Assembly: GCF_038096175.1 (NCBI RefSeq)
Contig: NZ_CP151099.1
Coordinates: 6,550,001 to 6,614,000 of the forward strand
DNA length: 64,000 bases
Direction: 5' to 3'
From: Nostoc sp. UHCC 0302
Lineage (GTDB): Bacteria > Cyanobacteriota > Cyanobacteriia > Cyanobacteriales > Nostocaceae
Made by a program: the position numbers and the translations under genes. Shown piece after piece: positions 42,816 through 52,992 of the stretch (position 1 is the first letter of the stretch; every line of letters begins with the position of its first letter). The notes beneath the pieces are model-generated. The model was not told where the DNA came from. It did not search any database and worked only from the letters and a program-made list of their open reading frames with translations.

Positions 42816-45113
42816 ATGCCAGATTTAGATACAAGAGAATGGTTGCTGACTAATGGCTTAGGAAGTTTTGCCAGTGGTACAGTTTCTGATGTCCGTACAC
42901 GCACTTATCATGGCTGGCTGTTTGCCGCTACAAACCCGCCTTCTGGAAGGACTCTGCTGCTTTCGCACTTAGAAGCTAGCTTAGAAGTATTAGGGGGCGT
43001 TGTGGCTCTGGGGACAAATTTTTGGGGCAACCGTCAGATTGAGCCGACAGGCTACAAACTGCTGCGCTGTTTTGATATTAACCCAGTTCCAAAATGGATT
43101 TGGGGTGATGAGAACTGGCAGTTAAGCAGACAATTGGTCATGCCTTATGGGATAGGGACTGGGGACTGGGTATTGGGGACTGGAGGACAAGGAGAGAAGT
43201 CTGAGCAAAGAACAAGGGGACAAGGGGAAGAGTTCACTCAATGCCCAATGCCCCATGTCCAATCCCCCCAACCTCAATTTTGCCATCGCGTTTTAATTCA
43301 GTACCGCTATGAGGGAACAGATGCAGCGATTTTACGGCTGAGACTCCTAATAGGCGATCGCGATTTTCACCATCAGCAAACTGCTAGTACAGAATTACAG
43401 TTCTCGCAATTGCTGGAGCAACAGCAAGTCTGTCTGCAAGCGATCAATTCTGGGCGCTTCGGCATACCTTGGCATTTGCGCTGGACAAAAGGAAATTATC
43501 ATCCAGATGCAGTTTGGTATTGGAATTATGGATTACCAGAGGAAACACAACGAGGATTAGGAGACAAGGAAGACCTTTACAGCCCTGGTTACTTAACAGT
43601 GACTCTCCAACCAGGAGATACAGTGACTCTAGAAGCACGAGTAGGCTTTCCCGACCCAGAGCAAAGTATCCTCCCCACCGAAACCTTTCCAGAAGCCGTG
43701 GAAGCTGAACAAGAACGGCTCTGTCAACTTTTTGGCAGGGAAGCAGGGGAGCAAGAGAAAAATTACCAGCACCTCATACTCCATGACGCCAGTTACCTCA
43801 AGTCGGGAAACCCTTTCGGCAGTTCCTCCTGGGGGAAACCCCCAGACGCTCGTGGACTCGCTAACGCTGCGCTATCGCCTTTGGCGTCTCCCCTTGGGAG
43901 AAGACCGGACTGCCTCACTACAGCAATGGCTCCCGAATGCCCAATATCCGATACCCCATCCCCAATCTTGCAGCAACTGCTGAAAGCTGGTGATCAGTTC
44001 ATTGTCTACCGAGCTTCTATTGCGAGTCCCACAATCATTGCTGGTTATCACTGGTTTAATGATTGGGGACGTGATACCTTGATTGCCTTACCGGGTTTGG
44101 CACTAGTTCCACAGCGCTTTGACTTAGCAAAAGGACTATTACGAACTTTTGGACATTACTGTCGCCAAGGTTTGATTCCTAATGCATTTCCCGATGTCAA
44201 TGGCGAACCGATTTATAACAGTATTGATGCAGCGCTATGGTGGATTGAAATTTTAGGGCTTTATTTAGAAGCTACGCAAGATTGGGAGTTTTTGGCAGAG
44301 CAATTTCCAGTTGTACAGCAAATCTACAAAGCCTTTGTCGGTGGCACACGCTACAATATCCAGGTTGATGCGACTGATGGTCTGGTAAGTTGGGATGCTC
44401 GTGGTGTAGCCCTTACTTGGATGGATGTGGTAATTGAGGCGCAACCTGTCACTCCTCGGCGCGGTAAGCCAGTAGAAATTAATGCGCTGTGGTATTCTGC
44501 TCTATGCTGGATAAGCCAGTGGGCAGAACGCTTGAGCAAGCTTGAGGTTGCTGAACCAGTGCGCCTTGCTAAGCAAGGGCAGCGTTATGCTCAGCAAGCA
44601 CAACAGGTAAAAGCCTCTTTACAAAAGTTCTGGAATTCTCAGTTAGGGTATCTATACGACACCATTGAGCCTGATGATCGCCGAAATTTTCAGATTCGTC
44701 CCAATGCTGTTGTGGCGCTGTCATTACATCATTGTGGATTTTCTCCCCAGCAAGGGCGTCAAGTCTTGGAGCTGGCAGCTACCACTTTGCTCACTCCCTA
44801 TGGTCTTCGCAGCCTCGATCCAGGCGATCCAGAGTATATAGGACAATATATAGGCAACCCCCACAAACGCGATCGCGCCTATCATCAAGGCACTGTTTGG
44901 AGTTGGCTGATTGGGCCTTATATTCGTGCTTGGCAGCGTTTTTACCCAGAACAACCATTGCCTTTTGATTGGCAACCGCTAGTTGATCACTTTTTGTCTG
45001 ACGCTTGTCTTAACTCTATTTCTGAGATTTTTGATGGCGACGCACCTCATACACCCAGAGGAGCGATCGCTCAAGCTTGGTCAGTCGCTGAGATGATCCG
45101 CCATATACAATAG
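42816..45113 (+). CDS. Amylo-alpha-1,6-glucosidase family (glycogen-debranching type) enzyme
   Basis: A 765-residue enzyme of the archaeal/bacterial GDE type. The N-terminal domain (REWLLTNGLGSFASGTVSD, RTYHGWL) is followed by an (alpha/alpha)6 catalytic domain with GYHWFNDWGRDTLIALPGL, GLIPNAFPDVNGEPIYNSIDA, WWIEILGLY and HQGTVWSWLIGPYI. It probably removes alpha-1,6-linked glucose from glycogen. Two repeat-derived inserts lie in frame: about 43148-43280 (IGTGDWVLGTGGQGE...) and about 43790-43965 (GSSSWGKPPDARGLANAAL...), both outside conserved blocks. ATG start. Confidence 0.85.
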   Translation: MPDLDTREWLLTNGLGSFASGTVSDVRTRTYHGWLFAATNPPSGRTLLLSHLEASLEVLGGVVALGTNFWGNRQIEPTGYKLLRCFDINPVPKWIWGDENWQLSRQLVMPYGIGTGDWVLGTGGQGEKSEQRTRGQGEEFTQCPMPHVQSPQPQFCHRVLIQYRYEGTDAAILRLRLLIGDRDFHHQQTASTELQFSQLLEQQQVCLQAINSGRFGIPWHLRWTKGNYHPDAVWYWNYGLPEETQRGLGDKEDLYSPGYLTVTLQPGDTVTLEARVGFPDPEQSILPTETFPEAVEAEQERLCQLFGREAGEQEKNYQHLILHDASYLKSGNPFGSSSWGKPPDARGLANAALSPLASPLGRRPDCLTTAMAPECPISDTPSPILQQLLKAGDQFIVYRASIASPTIIAGYHWFNDWGRDTLIALPGLALVPQRFDLAKGLLRTFGHYCRQGLIPNAFPDVNGEPIYNSIDAALWWIEILGLYLEATQDWEFLAEQFPVVQQIYKAFVGGTRYNIQVDATDGLVSWDARGVALTWMDVVIEAQPVTPRRGKPVEINALWYSALCWISQWAERLSKLEVAEPVRLAKQGQRYAQQAQQVKASLQKFWNSQLGYLYDTIEPDDRRNFQIRPNAVVALSLHHCGFSPQQGRQVLELAATTLLTPYGLRSLDPGDPEYIGQYIGNPHKRDRAYHQGTVWSWLIGPYIRAWQRFYPEQPLPFDWQPLVDHFLSDACLNSISEIFDGDAPHTPRGAIAQAWSVAEMIRHIQ
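43790..43965. repeat. Dispersed GC-rich repeat inserted in the debranching-enzyme gene
   Basis: Contains CGCTCGTGGACTCGCTAACG and a 20-base segment GGGAGAAGACCGGACTGCCT that recurs exactly in the intergenic repeat near 45666-45685. Translated in frame as a Ser/Pro/Leu/Ala-rich linker, which suggests tolerated insertion. Confidence 0.75.
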
Positions 45114-45284
45114 TTCTGAGTTAGGAGTTTTGAGAGTTAATTTATGGGCTTTGAAATTTTGAGGAAAAATCGTGCCTAGAGAGTAAGTTTAATTACTCTA
45201 ACTGACTCACAAGTCAGCAACAAGTTTGAGTCAAGGCTTCCTTAAATCACAAGTTTCATAACTCGCTCTTGATAACTTTTAAAG

Positions 45285-45358
45285 TGGCTCAGGTCGGATT
45301 TGAACCAACGACCCCAGGCTTATGAGTCCCGTGCTCTAACCAACTGAGCTACTGAGCC
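45285..45358 (-). tRNA. tRNA-Met (CAT), probably elongator
   Basis: A 74-base cloverleaf on the minus strand: acceptor GGCTCAG with CTGAGCC, discriminator A, anticodon loop CTCATAA with anticodon CAT, T arm GTTGG-TTCAAAT-CCGAC. The first pair is G-C, unlike bacterial initiators. A lysidine-modified Ile tRNA with the same anticodon cannot be fully excluded. Confidence 0.9.
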
Positions 45359-45782
45359 ATATCTTTTTACATCGTTTTCTAATCTAGCATAGGAATTTGC
45401 TAAATACTAGTCTATTGTGCAATTAATTTTTTTATTGCTTCTAACTCTCTTAATTACAAATTACTTTTTTCCTGTGGAGACCAAGGCGAAAGAGTGGCGC
45501 TCACAGGTTTGCTCTAAGCGTACCACTTGGTGGAAGTAAGCTACGCTTTGGTGTCTCCGTTCGCCCAGCGTCACCGATAGAAGACAAGAAAAGGCTTTAC
45601 GCTGCGCTAGCGCCTGCCGTAGGATGCCCGTTCGCCTTGGTCTCCTTTAGGAGAATGGCTGTAGGGAGAAGACCGGACTGCCTTACGAACTGTATCACGA
45701 GTTCATTGTGATGATCGTAGGTAGAAGAGGGAGTTTCCTCCCTCAACAAACAAAGCAGTGTTGAGTCACAGACAGCCAACAA
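45359..45782. other. Intergenic region with dispersed repeats
   Basis: 424 bases without a gene. Bases about 45474-45690 consist of the GGAGACCAAGGCG / GTCTCCTTTAGGAGAA / GGGAGAAGACCGGACTGCC repeat family. Confidence 0.6.
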
Positions 45783-48107
45783 TTACAGGCGAGCTGATAG
45801 TAAAGCTATTGGGTTAACTGCGCCCTTGCCTGAAGGATGGATTTCAAAGTGGGTGTGTGGGCCAGTGCTGCGACCAGTGCTGCCCATTAAAGCAATTGTT
45901 TCTCCTTGATGCACCTGCTGACCAGCTTGCACCAGAATCTTGCTGTTATGGCCATAGCGGGTCATGCTGCCATCAGGATGGCGGATATCGACGAGGTTGC
46001 CGTAGCCACCGCTGTTCCAGCCGGCTTTTTCTATCACACCGTTAGCCGAGGCTACAACTGGCGTTCCAGTGGAGTTAGCAACGTCAATTCCCTTGTGCAT
46101 TCTTCCCCAGCGCTTGCCATAGCCAGAAGTCAGAACTCCTTCGGCTGGCCAAGCGTAAGCTATGGTTGAAGTCGATGGGGGGGGTGTAGTTTCGTCAATC
46201 GGTTTTGGCAGGTATTGATCTACTGCTGCCAAAGGTGGTATCGACATCTGAGGAGAAACAGTTGTTCCCCGCAGCTTTCCTAAAGAGTCAGTAGCATTTA
46301 AATTGCTGGGGGGTGTTGCTATCCTTTTGCCAGATGGATTGACAGAGGGAGTCCACTGATCATCAGCCCCTAGATTAGGCAGGAACTCTGGATTTACTGG
46401 CTCGTTAGTAGGTCTAGTAGCACGCAATTGGGGTTTAATCGGTTGGATGCTATAGCTACTAGCTGCAATTGGTGTAGGAACTGCAATCGGTATTGCAACA
46501 TTATTTGGTCGAGCAGCAATGTTGGATGTTGCGAAATTGTTGGGACTAGCAACAGGAATTGGCACAGCAGCTGTATCAGTTTCAGTAGCTGCTGTCACAG
46601 CTAAATTTCCAGATTGTTGAGCGCGGTACTTCGCCTGTAATCTCTGGATTTCTGACTGTAAGCTTTCCAGGCGCTCAGTTCTTGCCCTTGCTACCTTTTG
46701 GGCTGGCTTTTTAGGTGGTTGTGTTGCAGGTAAAACTGCTGGTTCTGGAATATCACCACCTACGCCATAAGAGGCAACAGCGCTGGGGCGTGTTTTTGGG
46801 ACAACAGCATTGTTTGCCCGAATCTGATTATTTACAGGTGCTGATGTTGGAACAGGAATGCTGCTAGTGTCAGCAATAGCTGGCAACTGTGAAGCAGCAG
46901 GTAGATTTAAGTTGATACCAGCTGTGTTTACAGGGGTAGCGGGTACTTGGGCAACAATACTACTGGAATCTACAAAAGTAGACTTAACTGATGCAGTTGC
47001 CTCAACGCCAGCAGTAGGAATAACCAGTTGTTGACTGATTTTTAGTTGGTTAGGATTGCTGAGATTATTTGCCTGAACCAATTCTGCTACTGAAGTACCA
47101 TGCTGACTAGCGATCGCTGCTAGTGTATCTCCTGGTTTAACTTCATAAGCTGTGGCAGACGACGACGCGACAACTTTGGGTGCAGTGATTGCAGATGATG
47201 CTACTTGCTGCGCTGACTCACTTGTCTGTCTGTTCTGTTTTAATCTCGATATCAAATTGGCTTTGCTGCCATCGCCAGAAGTTTCTGACTGTGCTAGTAA
47301 AGTTTTTTCCACAACAGTCGTTGGCTGCGCTGAACCAATACTAGGTTGTGATAAATTTTTGCTCTCCCCAGACCGCAACTCCGCCAGACTTTTTCTTAAA
47401 CGGTTCGACTTTTCTTGTAAGCGATTGAGTGCAAACTCTTGTTGCGCCCTGAGTTGTGCATCAACTTCTTCACTGTTGGCTGTGTCCAATCCTGCCGCTG
47501 TTTGTGGCTGGGCAGCCAGGGATGCATTTTTACCACCAGCAACAATATCTTTTTGTATTGTCTCAGATAGGTTGTTTGCTGTTTGTAAACCTGTATTGGC
47601 TGAAGTATTGTTCAATCCTTGTGCCAACTGAGGTTTGAGGTAATTGGAATTTTTATAATTTGTTGTTGCTTGGAAAAACGCTTCTGATGCTGGAACTTGC
47701 ACAGACATTCCACTTGCCGCAACTTGCCATTTAGCTTCAAGCCCAGGCACTTGTGAAACTGCTGTAGGTTCCACTATGAGAGGATTTTCAGGCACGCTCA
47801 CTAAGGAGACGGCTGGTGACTTCAGCTTTGCGGTGGCAAATTTCACCTTAGTGCCAGGAGCAGTTGGAATCGTTGAGGTAGCTTTTTGGCTGCCCACAGG
47901 TACGGCTGCTTGGGCTTGATCGCTTTGTCGAGTCACCAAAAAGCTGGTTGCTCCCACTGAGATTGCCAAGCCAATCATGGCGGCTTTTGTCCGCGTCCGG
48001 CTGTTAACTTTTGGATTAATCACATTTAACTGTTCTACCGGGGCATCATCGCTGCTTGGGGTATTTTTCAACACAGCCTTTACTCTCTTTTTCAATGCTC
48101 GTTTCAA
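45783..48107 (-). CDS. LysM and M23 peptidase-domain cell-wall hydrolase
   Basis: A large envelope protein with a basic cytoplasmic N-terminus, one membrane segment (about 40-60), a long Ala/Pro/Thr/Gln-rich linker with a coiled-coil patch (AQQEFALNRLQEKSNRLRKSL without break), a LysM domain (AYEVKPGDTLAAIASQHG, about 320-365) and a C-terminal M23 metallopeptidase domain with the zinc motifs HKGID and HTHFE. It binds and cleaves peptidoglycan. The start chosen is TTG at 48107 because AGGAGG (48114-48119) lies six bases upstream; a TTG at 48170 would add 21 residues but has no such site. Confidence 0.88.
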   Translation of the reverse strand: MKRALKKRVKAVLKNTPSSDDAPVEQLNVINPKVNSRTRTKAAMIGLAISVGATSFLVTRQSDQAQAAVPVGSQKATSTIPTAPGTKVKFATAKLKSPAVSLVSVPENPLIVEPTAVSQVPGLEAKWQVAASGMSVQVPASEAFFQATTNYKNSNYLKPQLAQGLNNTSANTGLQTANNLSETIQKDIVAGGKNASLAAQPQTAAGLDTANSEEVDAQLRAQQEFALNRLQEKSNRLRKSLAELRSGESKNLSQPSIGSAQPTTVVEKTLLAQSETSGDGSKANLISRLKQNRQTSESAQQVASSAITAPKVVASSSATAYEVKPGDTLAAIASQHGTSVAELVQANNLSNPNQLKISQQLVIPTAGVEATASVKSTFVDSSSIVAQVPATPVNTAGINLNLPAASQLPAIADTSSIPVPTSAPVNNQIRANNAVVPKTRPSAVASYGVGGDIPEPAVLPATQPPKKPAQKVARARTERLESLQSEIQRLQAKYRAQQSGNLAVTAATETDTAAVPIPVASPNNFATSNIAARPNNVAIPIAVPTPIAASSYSIQPIKPQLRATRPTNEPVNPEFLPNLGADDQWTPSVNPSGKRIATPPSNLNATDSLGKLRGTTVSPQMSIPPLAAVDQYLPKPIDETTPPPSTSTIAYAWPAEGVLTSGYGKRWGRMHKGIDVANSTGTPVVASANGVIEKAGWNSGGYGNLVDIRHPDGSMTRYGHNSKILVQAGQQVHQGETIALMGSTGRSTGPHTHFEIHPSGKGAVNPIALLSARL

Positions 48108-48900
48108 AGACGACCTCCTATGATCACTAGCGCTTAACTGATCTCGATTTTTCAGCTGGATACTAGTCAATGATTTAGATCACAACGAACTACAGATCAA
48201 GATCATTTTCACCAGAGATGCTTACGCAAGATTAACCTGCTTCTCTGATTTAGACAAGTTCACACCTGTTAGCAAAACTTAAAATTGCTGTGCTTACTTG
48301 TCTCAACTACTCCTCACACACTAAGACATTTTGCTCTTTGCAATTTTCCGCGCCTGTCTTGCTTCAATCGCGGAGGTTGGATAACCACTATAGAGGCAAT
48401 TCCCCTGCCGCTGCCAGGAATTTAATTGCTGCGGCTTTTGGAAAAGTGTTGTCCTCTCCTGTAGATATCTTCAAGGTGTTTCAACCAAATCCGTCTTCCT
48501 AAACACGAGACTCTACGTTGATTATTCCCTAAAAAACAACCGTACGAACTCACAGTCAGTTTTTTGGTCTTTTTTTCTGCTATTCGAGCAAAAATAGCTC
48601 AAATGCACCATGAGACAGAGGTTAAGCGTTTTTGTTCCCCAATCTCAGACGATTTGAATTCATCAAAATCTATCATTCAAATTTGCTATTGTCCCGAATT
48701 TTATATACAAATTTCTTATAACAAACTGTCCGGAAGTGTAAGTGTCTTCGACTACAATTTGAATAAATTATAGTTTTAAGTATATTAACTGACATTATCA
48801 GTGTTACAGCTAGAGAAGTTTTGTTGCAATAATGCTAGATTTATCAATTGTTTTGGGAAAACACTTAAGTAATATTACTTACCCACGTTCTTGCTAACAG
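48108..48900. other. Intergenic region upstream of the LysM/M23 gene
   Basis: 793 bases, of which the first dozen carry the strong ribosome binding site. Several short open frames exist but none has a ribosome binding site or a recognisable product. AT-rich from 48520 on. No RNA gene recognised. Confidence 0.45.
48114..48119 (-). promoter_or_regulatory. Strong ribosome binding site deciding the LysM/M23 start
   Basis: AGGAGG on the minus strand, six bases before a TTG codon at 48107. This is the best Shine-Dalgarno match in the region and favours the TTG start over the upstream TTG at 48170. Confidence 0.7.
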
Positions 48901-49362
48901 TTATTGTAAACAACCTAACTGGCGACGGGCTTCAAATAAACCAACAGCTACGCTCACAGACAGGTTCAAACTTCGAACTCCAGGTTGAGCCATAGGAATG
49001 TAGAGGTTAGCATCAGTTGCTGTTAGAACTGTTGCTGGTAAACCTGTAGTTTCACTGCCAAACAACAGCCAATCATCGGCTTGAAACTCAAAGCTGACAT
49101 AGTTAAAACTTCCTTTGACGGTAAAACCTAACCATCTGCCTCCACGTTCCTGATGGACTATTTTAAAGGCTTCTAGCGATTCGTGATAGTGTAGCTTGAC
49201 ATACGGCCAGTAATCTAAACCAGCTCTTTTAAGGTAGCGATCGCTGATTTCAAACCCTAAAGGCCCCACTAAGTGCAATTCCGTACCCGTTGCGGCACAG
49301 GTACGAGCAATATTGCCTGTATTAGGAGGGATTTGCGGGTGAACTAAAACTACCTGGGGCAT
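48901..49362 (-). CDS. trmL: tRNA (cytidine(34)-2'-O)-methyltransferase
   Basis: A 153-residue minimal SPOUT methyltransferase that 2'-O-methylates the wobble base of tRNA-Leu. Motifs: PQIPPNTGNIARTCAATG at the N-terminus, LLFGSETTGLP, and the knot-forming IPMAQPGVRSLNLSVSVAVGLFEARRQ at the C-terminus. Length is typical. It lies 278 bases downstream of gshA on the same strand. Confidence 0.93.
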   Translation of the reverse strand: MPQVVLVHPQIPPNTGNIARTCAATGTELHLVGPLGFEISDRYLKRAGLDYWPYVKLHYHESLEAFKIVHQERGGRWLGFTVKGSFNYVSFEFQADDWLLFGSETTGLPATVLTATDANLYIPMAQPGVRSLNLSVSVAVGLFEARRQLGCLQ

Positions 49363-49640
49363 TGTTCGTGGAATCTACGTATTGTATAAAGCAATCAATG
49401 GTCAATATGAAATCTACCAAAAGGTAGAGGCGACATATAGGTTTTGTTAATAATCATCAAGTTATCACCATTGATTAGATTTTTAAAATGAGACACAAAT
49501 ACTCCCAGAATACTATCTGAGAGTAAGTTTGGCTTATTATCAGGCAAAGTTACTTTTTGTGTAGAAAACGTAATTGTTACTATCTTTCGCAGAGCCAAGT
49601 AACTCTTGGATATCTACCTTTTGTGTGACGACAGTGGATG

Positions 49641-50780
49641 TTAAGCCGTCAAAGACGAACATAAATTGTCTTCAAGTTCAATTTCGCGTTCTTGGGTAGC
49701 AACAATAGCTTGGGTAATTACACAGTGGCTGTCAAAACCGACTTTATATAGCTGCAACCACTGTTGGGCTTCATTACCTTCACGGAGGATTTTGTGCAAA
49801 GGAGAAAGGAAACAGCCAAAGCCTTGTTGTTTTGCGATCGCCCACACATCATCGTACATTTGAGCAATCCAATCTCTAGCTAGGATGCTTCTACCATCTT
49901 GCCAATGCCTTAGCTGAGCATCGAGACTAGCAGTAGCAGCAGCAACTTCGTTGTCAGCGGTCAGGCTGATAAGTTCATCAGGAGAGAAGGTACTTTGGGT
50001 TAATGGGTCAATGCTGGGATTTTCGATGATTTGCAATAAACGCGCTTCTAGCAAGGCAGTAATCGCTAGCAAAGCAATGGGATCTGTGACTAAATCGCAA
50101 ATTCGTAGTTCTAAGCGATTTAGGTCATAGGGACGGCGATCGCCATTTGGTCGTACTGATGCCCACAAGTGCCGTACGTTTTGCATTGTGCCAGCGGCGA
50201 GTTGATTTTCGACCCATTGAATATGATCGGCGTGGCTGGCAAATAACGGTACATGGGTAGGCGTTTGCGGGAACACACCCCAACGGGTGGAGTGATAGCC
50301 TGTAGCTTTGCCATCAATGAAGGGAGATGAGGCACTCAGGGCGAGAAATAAAGGTGCTTCTGCGCGGATTACCCGACACGCCCGCATTAATATTTCTGGG
50401 TCGCTAATGCCTACGTTGATGTGAACGCTGGCGGTGACTACTTTTGTACCGTAGGTGTTCTCGATGTAGTCGTGATAGGGGTTAGTTGGATCGGAACGCA
50501 TAAAGCGATCGCTACCACCTAAAGACAAGGTGCTTCCTGGTATCAACGTGTAGTTACCCAAGTGGTTGAGGTAGTTTCGCAACTCTCGCCGGGGACGTAA
50601 CAACGCACACAACAAACCCTCATAACTATGGGATGGTTGAGTAATGTATTCCACGTTACGGCTATCTGGCTCCCGCACAAATCCATCCAACGCGGCAATA
50701 ATTTTATCGGAGAGACCGACGATTTCACCCTGAGGTGTGCCGGTGTACATCTCAATTTCAAAGCCTTTTAATAAGACCAC
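49641..50780 (-). CDS. gshA: Glutamate-cysteine ligase, cyanobacterial type
   Basis: First step of glutathione synthesis: ATP-dependent ligation of glutamate and cysteine. The 379-residue protein begins LLKGFEIEMYTGTPQGE and contains RNVEYITQPS, HINVGISDPE, SASSPFIDGK, and NRLELRICD, which match the GCS2-related family special to cyanobacteria. It starts at GTG (50780) with GAGGAG seven bases upstream. It supports thiol redox buffering, in keeping with the peroxidase genes some 8 kb away, though not linked by operon. Confidence 0.93.
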   Translation of the reverse strand: MVLLKGFEIEMYTGTPQGEIVGLSDKIIAALDGFVREPDSRNVEYITQPSHSYEGLLCALLRPRRELRNYLNHLGNYTLIPGSTLSLGGSDRFMRSDPTNPYHDYIENTYGTKVVTASVHINVGISDPEILMRACRVIRAEAPLFLALSASSPFIDGKATGYHSTRWGVFPQTPTHVPLFASHADHIQWVENQLAAGTMQNVRHLWASVRPNGDRRPYDLNRLELRICDLVTDPIALLAITALLEARLLQIIENPSIDPLTQSTFSPDELISLTADNEVAAATASLDAQLRHWQDGRSILARDWIAQMYDDVWAIAKQQGFGCFLSPLHKILREGNEAQQWLQLYKVGFDSHCVITQAIVATQEREIELEDNLCSSLTA

Positions 50781-51093
50781 TTTAGTTCTCCTCGGCTCTC
50801 TGAGCCTATTAATTGTATCGAATTAGACGCATTTTTTACATCTCTATTTAGGTAAATAAAAACTTAAGAATCATCTAACTAAAAACTTAGAACGGCAGAT
50901 ATCTTCGCTATCCTGCGGAGTATTTGTGAATGCTGAAGTAGTAAAAATATACCTCTTGATAGTTCCTAATTGTTAATTTTTAATTGATTGTCAATTACTC
51001 ATTTAGAATTATTTAGAGTCGCAATTACCTTTTCAATTCCTAGTTAAATGCTCAATTATCTTCTCATAAATAGAGCTTGGATAAACTGGAGGA
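50781..51093. other. Intergenic region between the helicase-PLD operon and gshA
   Basis: 313 AT-rich bases. It contains the gshA leader with its ribosome binding site and nothing else that I can support. Confidence 0.5.
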
Positions 51094-52992
51094 TTATGAG
51101 GTTATTGTTCCTTTTCGTTTTACCTTTGTCTTGATTTGCTCCTTTCCTTGCCTCTGAGGTACAGTGTGCTGCAAGATAAATGTATCGGGTAAATCACTCT
51201 CTTGGGCAATGTGGAGACGGAGGAAATTAGCCCATACTTCAGGGCTGAGTAAGTTTAAAGCTGTATCACGATTGTTAGTGGCGATCGCTTCTATAACTTT
51301 ACGCCATCCTTGCTGCAATGAATCGATAAAAGTTTCTTCACCTGAAACCTGATTAAGCAAAGAAAGTGCAGTTGTAAAACTTGTTGAATCAGGTAGTAAA
51401 TTTTTAGACTTTAAACCTTGAAGTGCTACATTCAGCCACATTGGGAGAAGTTCTAGCCAGTTATTTTGTTCTACCTTTTCGAGTGCAACTTTTTCCATAC
51501 CTAGCGCACCCCAAATCCAAAAAGGCTCTACAGCTAGTTTAAAATCGCGGTTTTCTAGAGCATTTGCCCATAATTGTTTAGCATAGTTTTGGAAGCGTCT
51601 AGCAAGAAATTCATAGGCTTCTTGGACTTGATTGGGAATGGTAACTTGATAAACTGATTCGCCTCGTGGTAGGTAATCGCCACGATAAGACAGCCAGTTA
51701 TGAGACCCGCAAAGATGGATTTTTTGATCAACTATTATTTCTTTGATATGAGAATCTCCCAGCCAAAAAACCTGTACACCTGGTAAACCATCAGGCGTTT
51801 TTATCGCTCGAATTTTTTTCTCTACTTCTGATGGTATTGGTCGTTCTTCATCTTCTTGTCGTCGCGAAATTCCATATCCAATCAAAATCCAAACTCCGCG
51901 ATTAACTAAATTTTGTAGTAAAGTCAGGAATTTGCCATCTACCACTGCCTGACTTATCCAAGGAGAATAGATTAAAATCTGATATTGTGCCGAATTTAAA
52001 ACTTCTGAAAAGGCTTGCGAAATTTGTCCATCGCGTAACTGTATCGCTGTACCTGCAATTACAGAATTATCCGTTTCTACAACTGGTTTTGTGGCGTTTT
52101 CTAGAGTCTGTTGTCTAACTTTTTCAAGTCGAGCCTCTACTTCTGCATTTTTCTGTTTGAGAATCAGCTTACGTTCAAAAGTGATGGTTTCATCTGACAA
52201 TTCACATAATGTTTGTAAGGATATTTTACCTTCATTGTGTAACTTTTCTAGTGAATTTGATGCTATATCTAAAATTTGCTTTCCATTTCTGATTTGAATG
52301 CTCAATTTCTCTTCAATTGCATCGAAGAGAACGAAAAGCGATATTTTTTTCCAAATTGTTTGAGTCGAAGCTAATACCCTAAAGGAAGTGACAATTTTCC
52401 CTTCTGTTGGTACATGAAGAGCCAGACCTGAATCCTGAATATTTTGTTGGATTTCTTCAAGTTTTAACGAAGGAATTTGAGTTATCGTATTATTAATAGT
52501 GATAAAATCTGCTAAGTTAGGCAGATTTATTAAGATATCATTTAAAGCTTCAGACTGAAAAGTAAGCTTTGCACTTAAAGGGTCTGTAATAGCATAAATT
52601 TGTACAGAATACGGCGGCTGTGGTACAGTCCCTTTTTCATAAAACAGACGTCCTTCAGAGGTGACTGTAATTGGGGATGTTAGTGATATAGTTTGTAATT
52701 CACGAAGAGTTACAATTGTACTTTTAATAAATACAGGGTCTAGTCCAAGCACAGAGGCTAATTCTTCCTCTGTTGGAGGAGGTTGAAATTCAATAGCAGC
52801 GCGGATAATAAATTCTTCAAGTACATTAAACGGTCGGGGTTCTTTGATATTTACTTCTACAGAAGTTTGATGCAAGCTATAGCGAAATTGACGCGCTGCT
52901 AAAACCGATAAGCTAGGGGATTTTGTCTCAATTTCATCTACCAAATTCTGAAGGCTATCATCAATAGGTTTAGCAGAAGAAGCGAGAAACAT
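51094..52992 (-). CDS. PLD-family nuclease-like protein, second gene of the helicase operon
   Basis: A 632-residue protein. The N-terminal third holds winged-helix-like segments ([32 protein letters not shown]), a coiled-coil patch lies near 270-300, and a phospholipase D-type domain spans about 320-465 with the HxKx4D motif HIKEIIVD (His415, Lys417, Asp422) followed by GSHNW. There is a single HKD motif, so an active site would need dimerisation. The C-terminal 170 residues are helical and unassigned. The start overlaps the helicase gene by 23 bases, so the two are translationally linked. Likely a nuclease partner of the helicase; target unknown. Confidence 0.82.
   Translation of the reverse strand: MFLASSAKPIDDSLQNLVDEIETKSPSLSVLAARQFRYSLHQTSVEVNIKEPRPFNVLEEFIIRAAIEFQPPPTEEELASVLGLDPVFIKSTIVTLRELQTISLTSPITVTSEGRLFYEKGTVPQPPYSVQIYAITDPLSAKLTFQSEALNDILINLPNLADFITINNTITQIPSLKLEEIQQNIQDSGLALHVPTEGKIVTSFRVLASTQTIWKKISLFVLFDAIEEKLSIQIRNGKQILDIASNSLEKLHNEGKISLQTLCELSDETITFERKLILKQKNAEVEARLEKVRQQTLENATKPVVETDNSVIAGTAIQLRDGQISQAFSEVLNSAQYQILIYSPWISQAVVDGKFLTLLQNLVNRGVWILIGYGISRRQEDEERPIPSEVEKKIRAIKTPDGLPGVQVFWLGDSHIKEIIVDQKIHLCGSHNWLSYRGDYLPRGESVYQVTIPNQVQEAYEFLARRFQNYAKQLWANALENRDFKLAVEPFWIWGALGMEKVALEKVEQNNWLELLPMWLNVALQGLKSKNLLPDSTSFTTALSLLNQVSGEETFIDSLQQGWRKVIEAIATNNRDTALNLLSPEVWANFLRLHIAQESDLPDTFILQHTVPQRQGKEQIKTKVKRKGTITS

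Noticed and set aside
47152-47631. 159-codon plus-strand open frame
   Set aside because: Antisense to the low-complexity linker of the LysM/M23 gene; composition explained by that.
48290-48773. Two short plus-strand frames (70 and 69 codons) upstream of the LysM/M23 gene
   Set aside because: No ribosome binding sites, biased composition, and no similarity that I recognise.
49395-49598. 67-codon minus-strand frame between gshA and trmL
   Set aside because: No ribosome binding site or recognisable motif. It cannot be strictly excluded, but the evidence is too weak.
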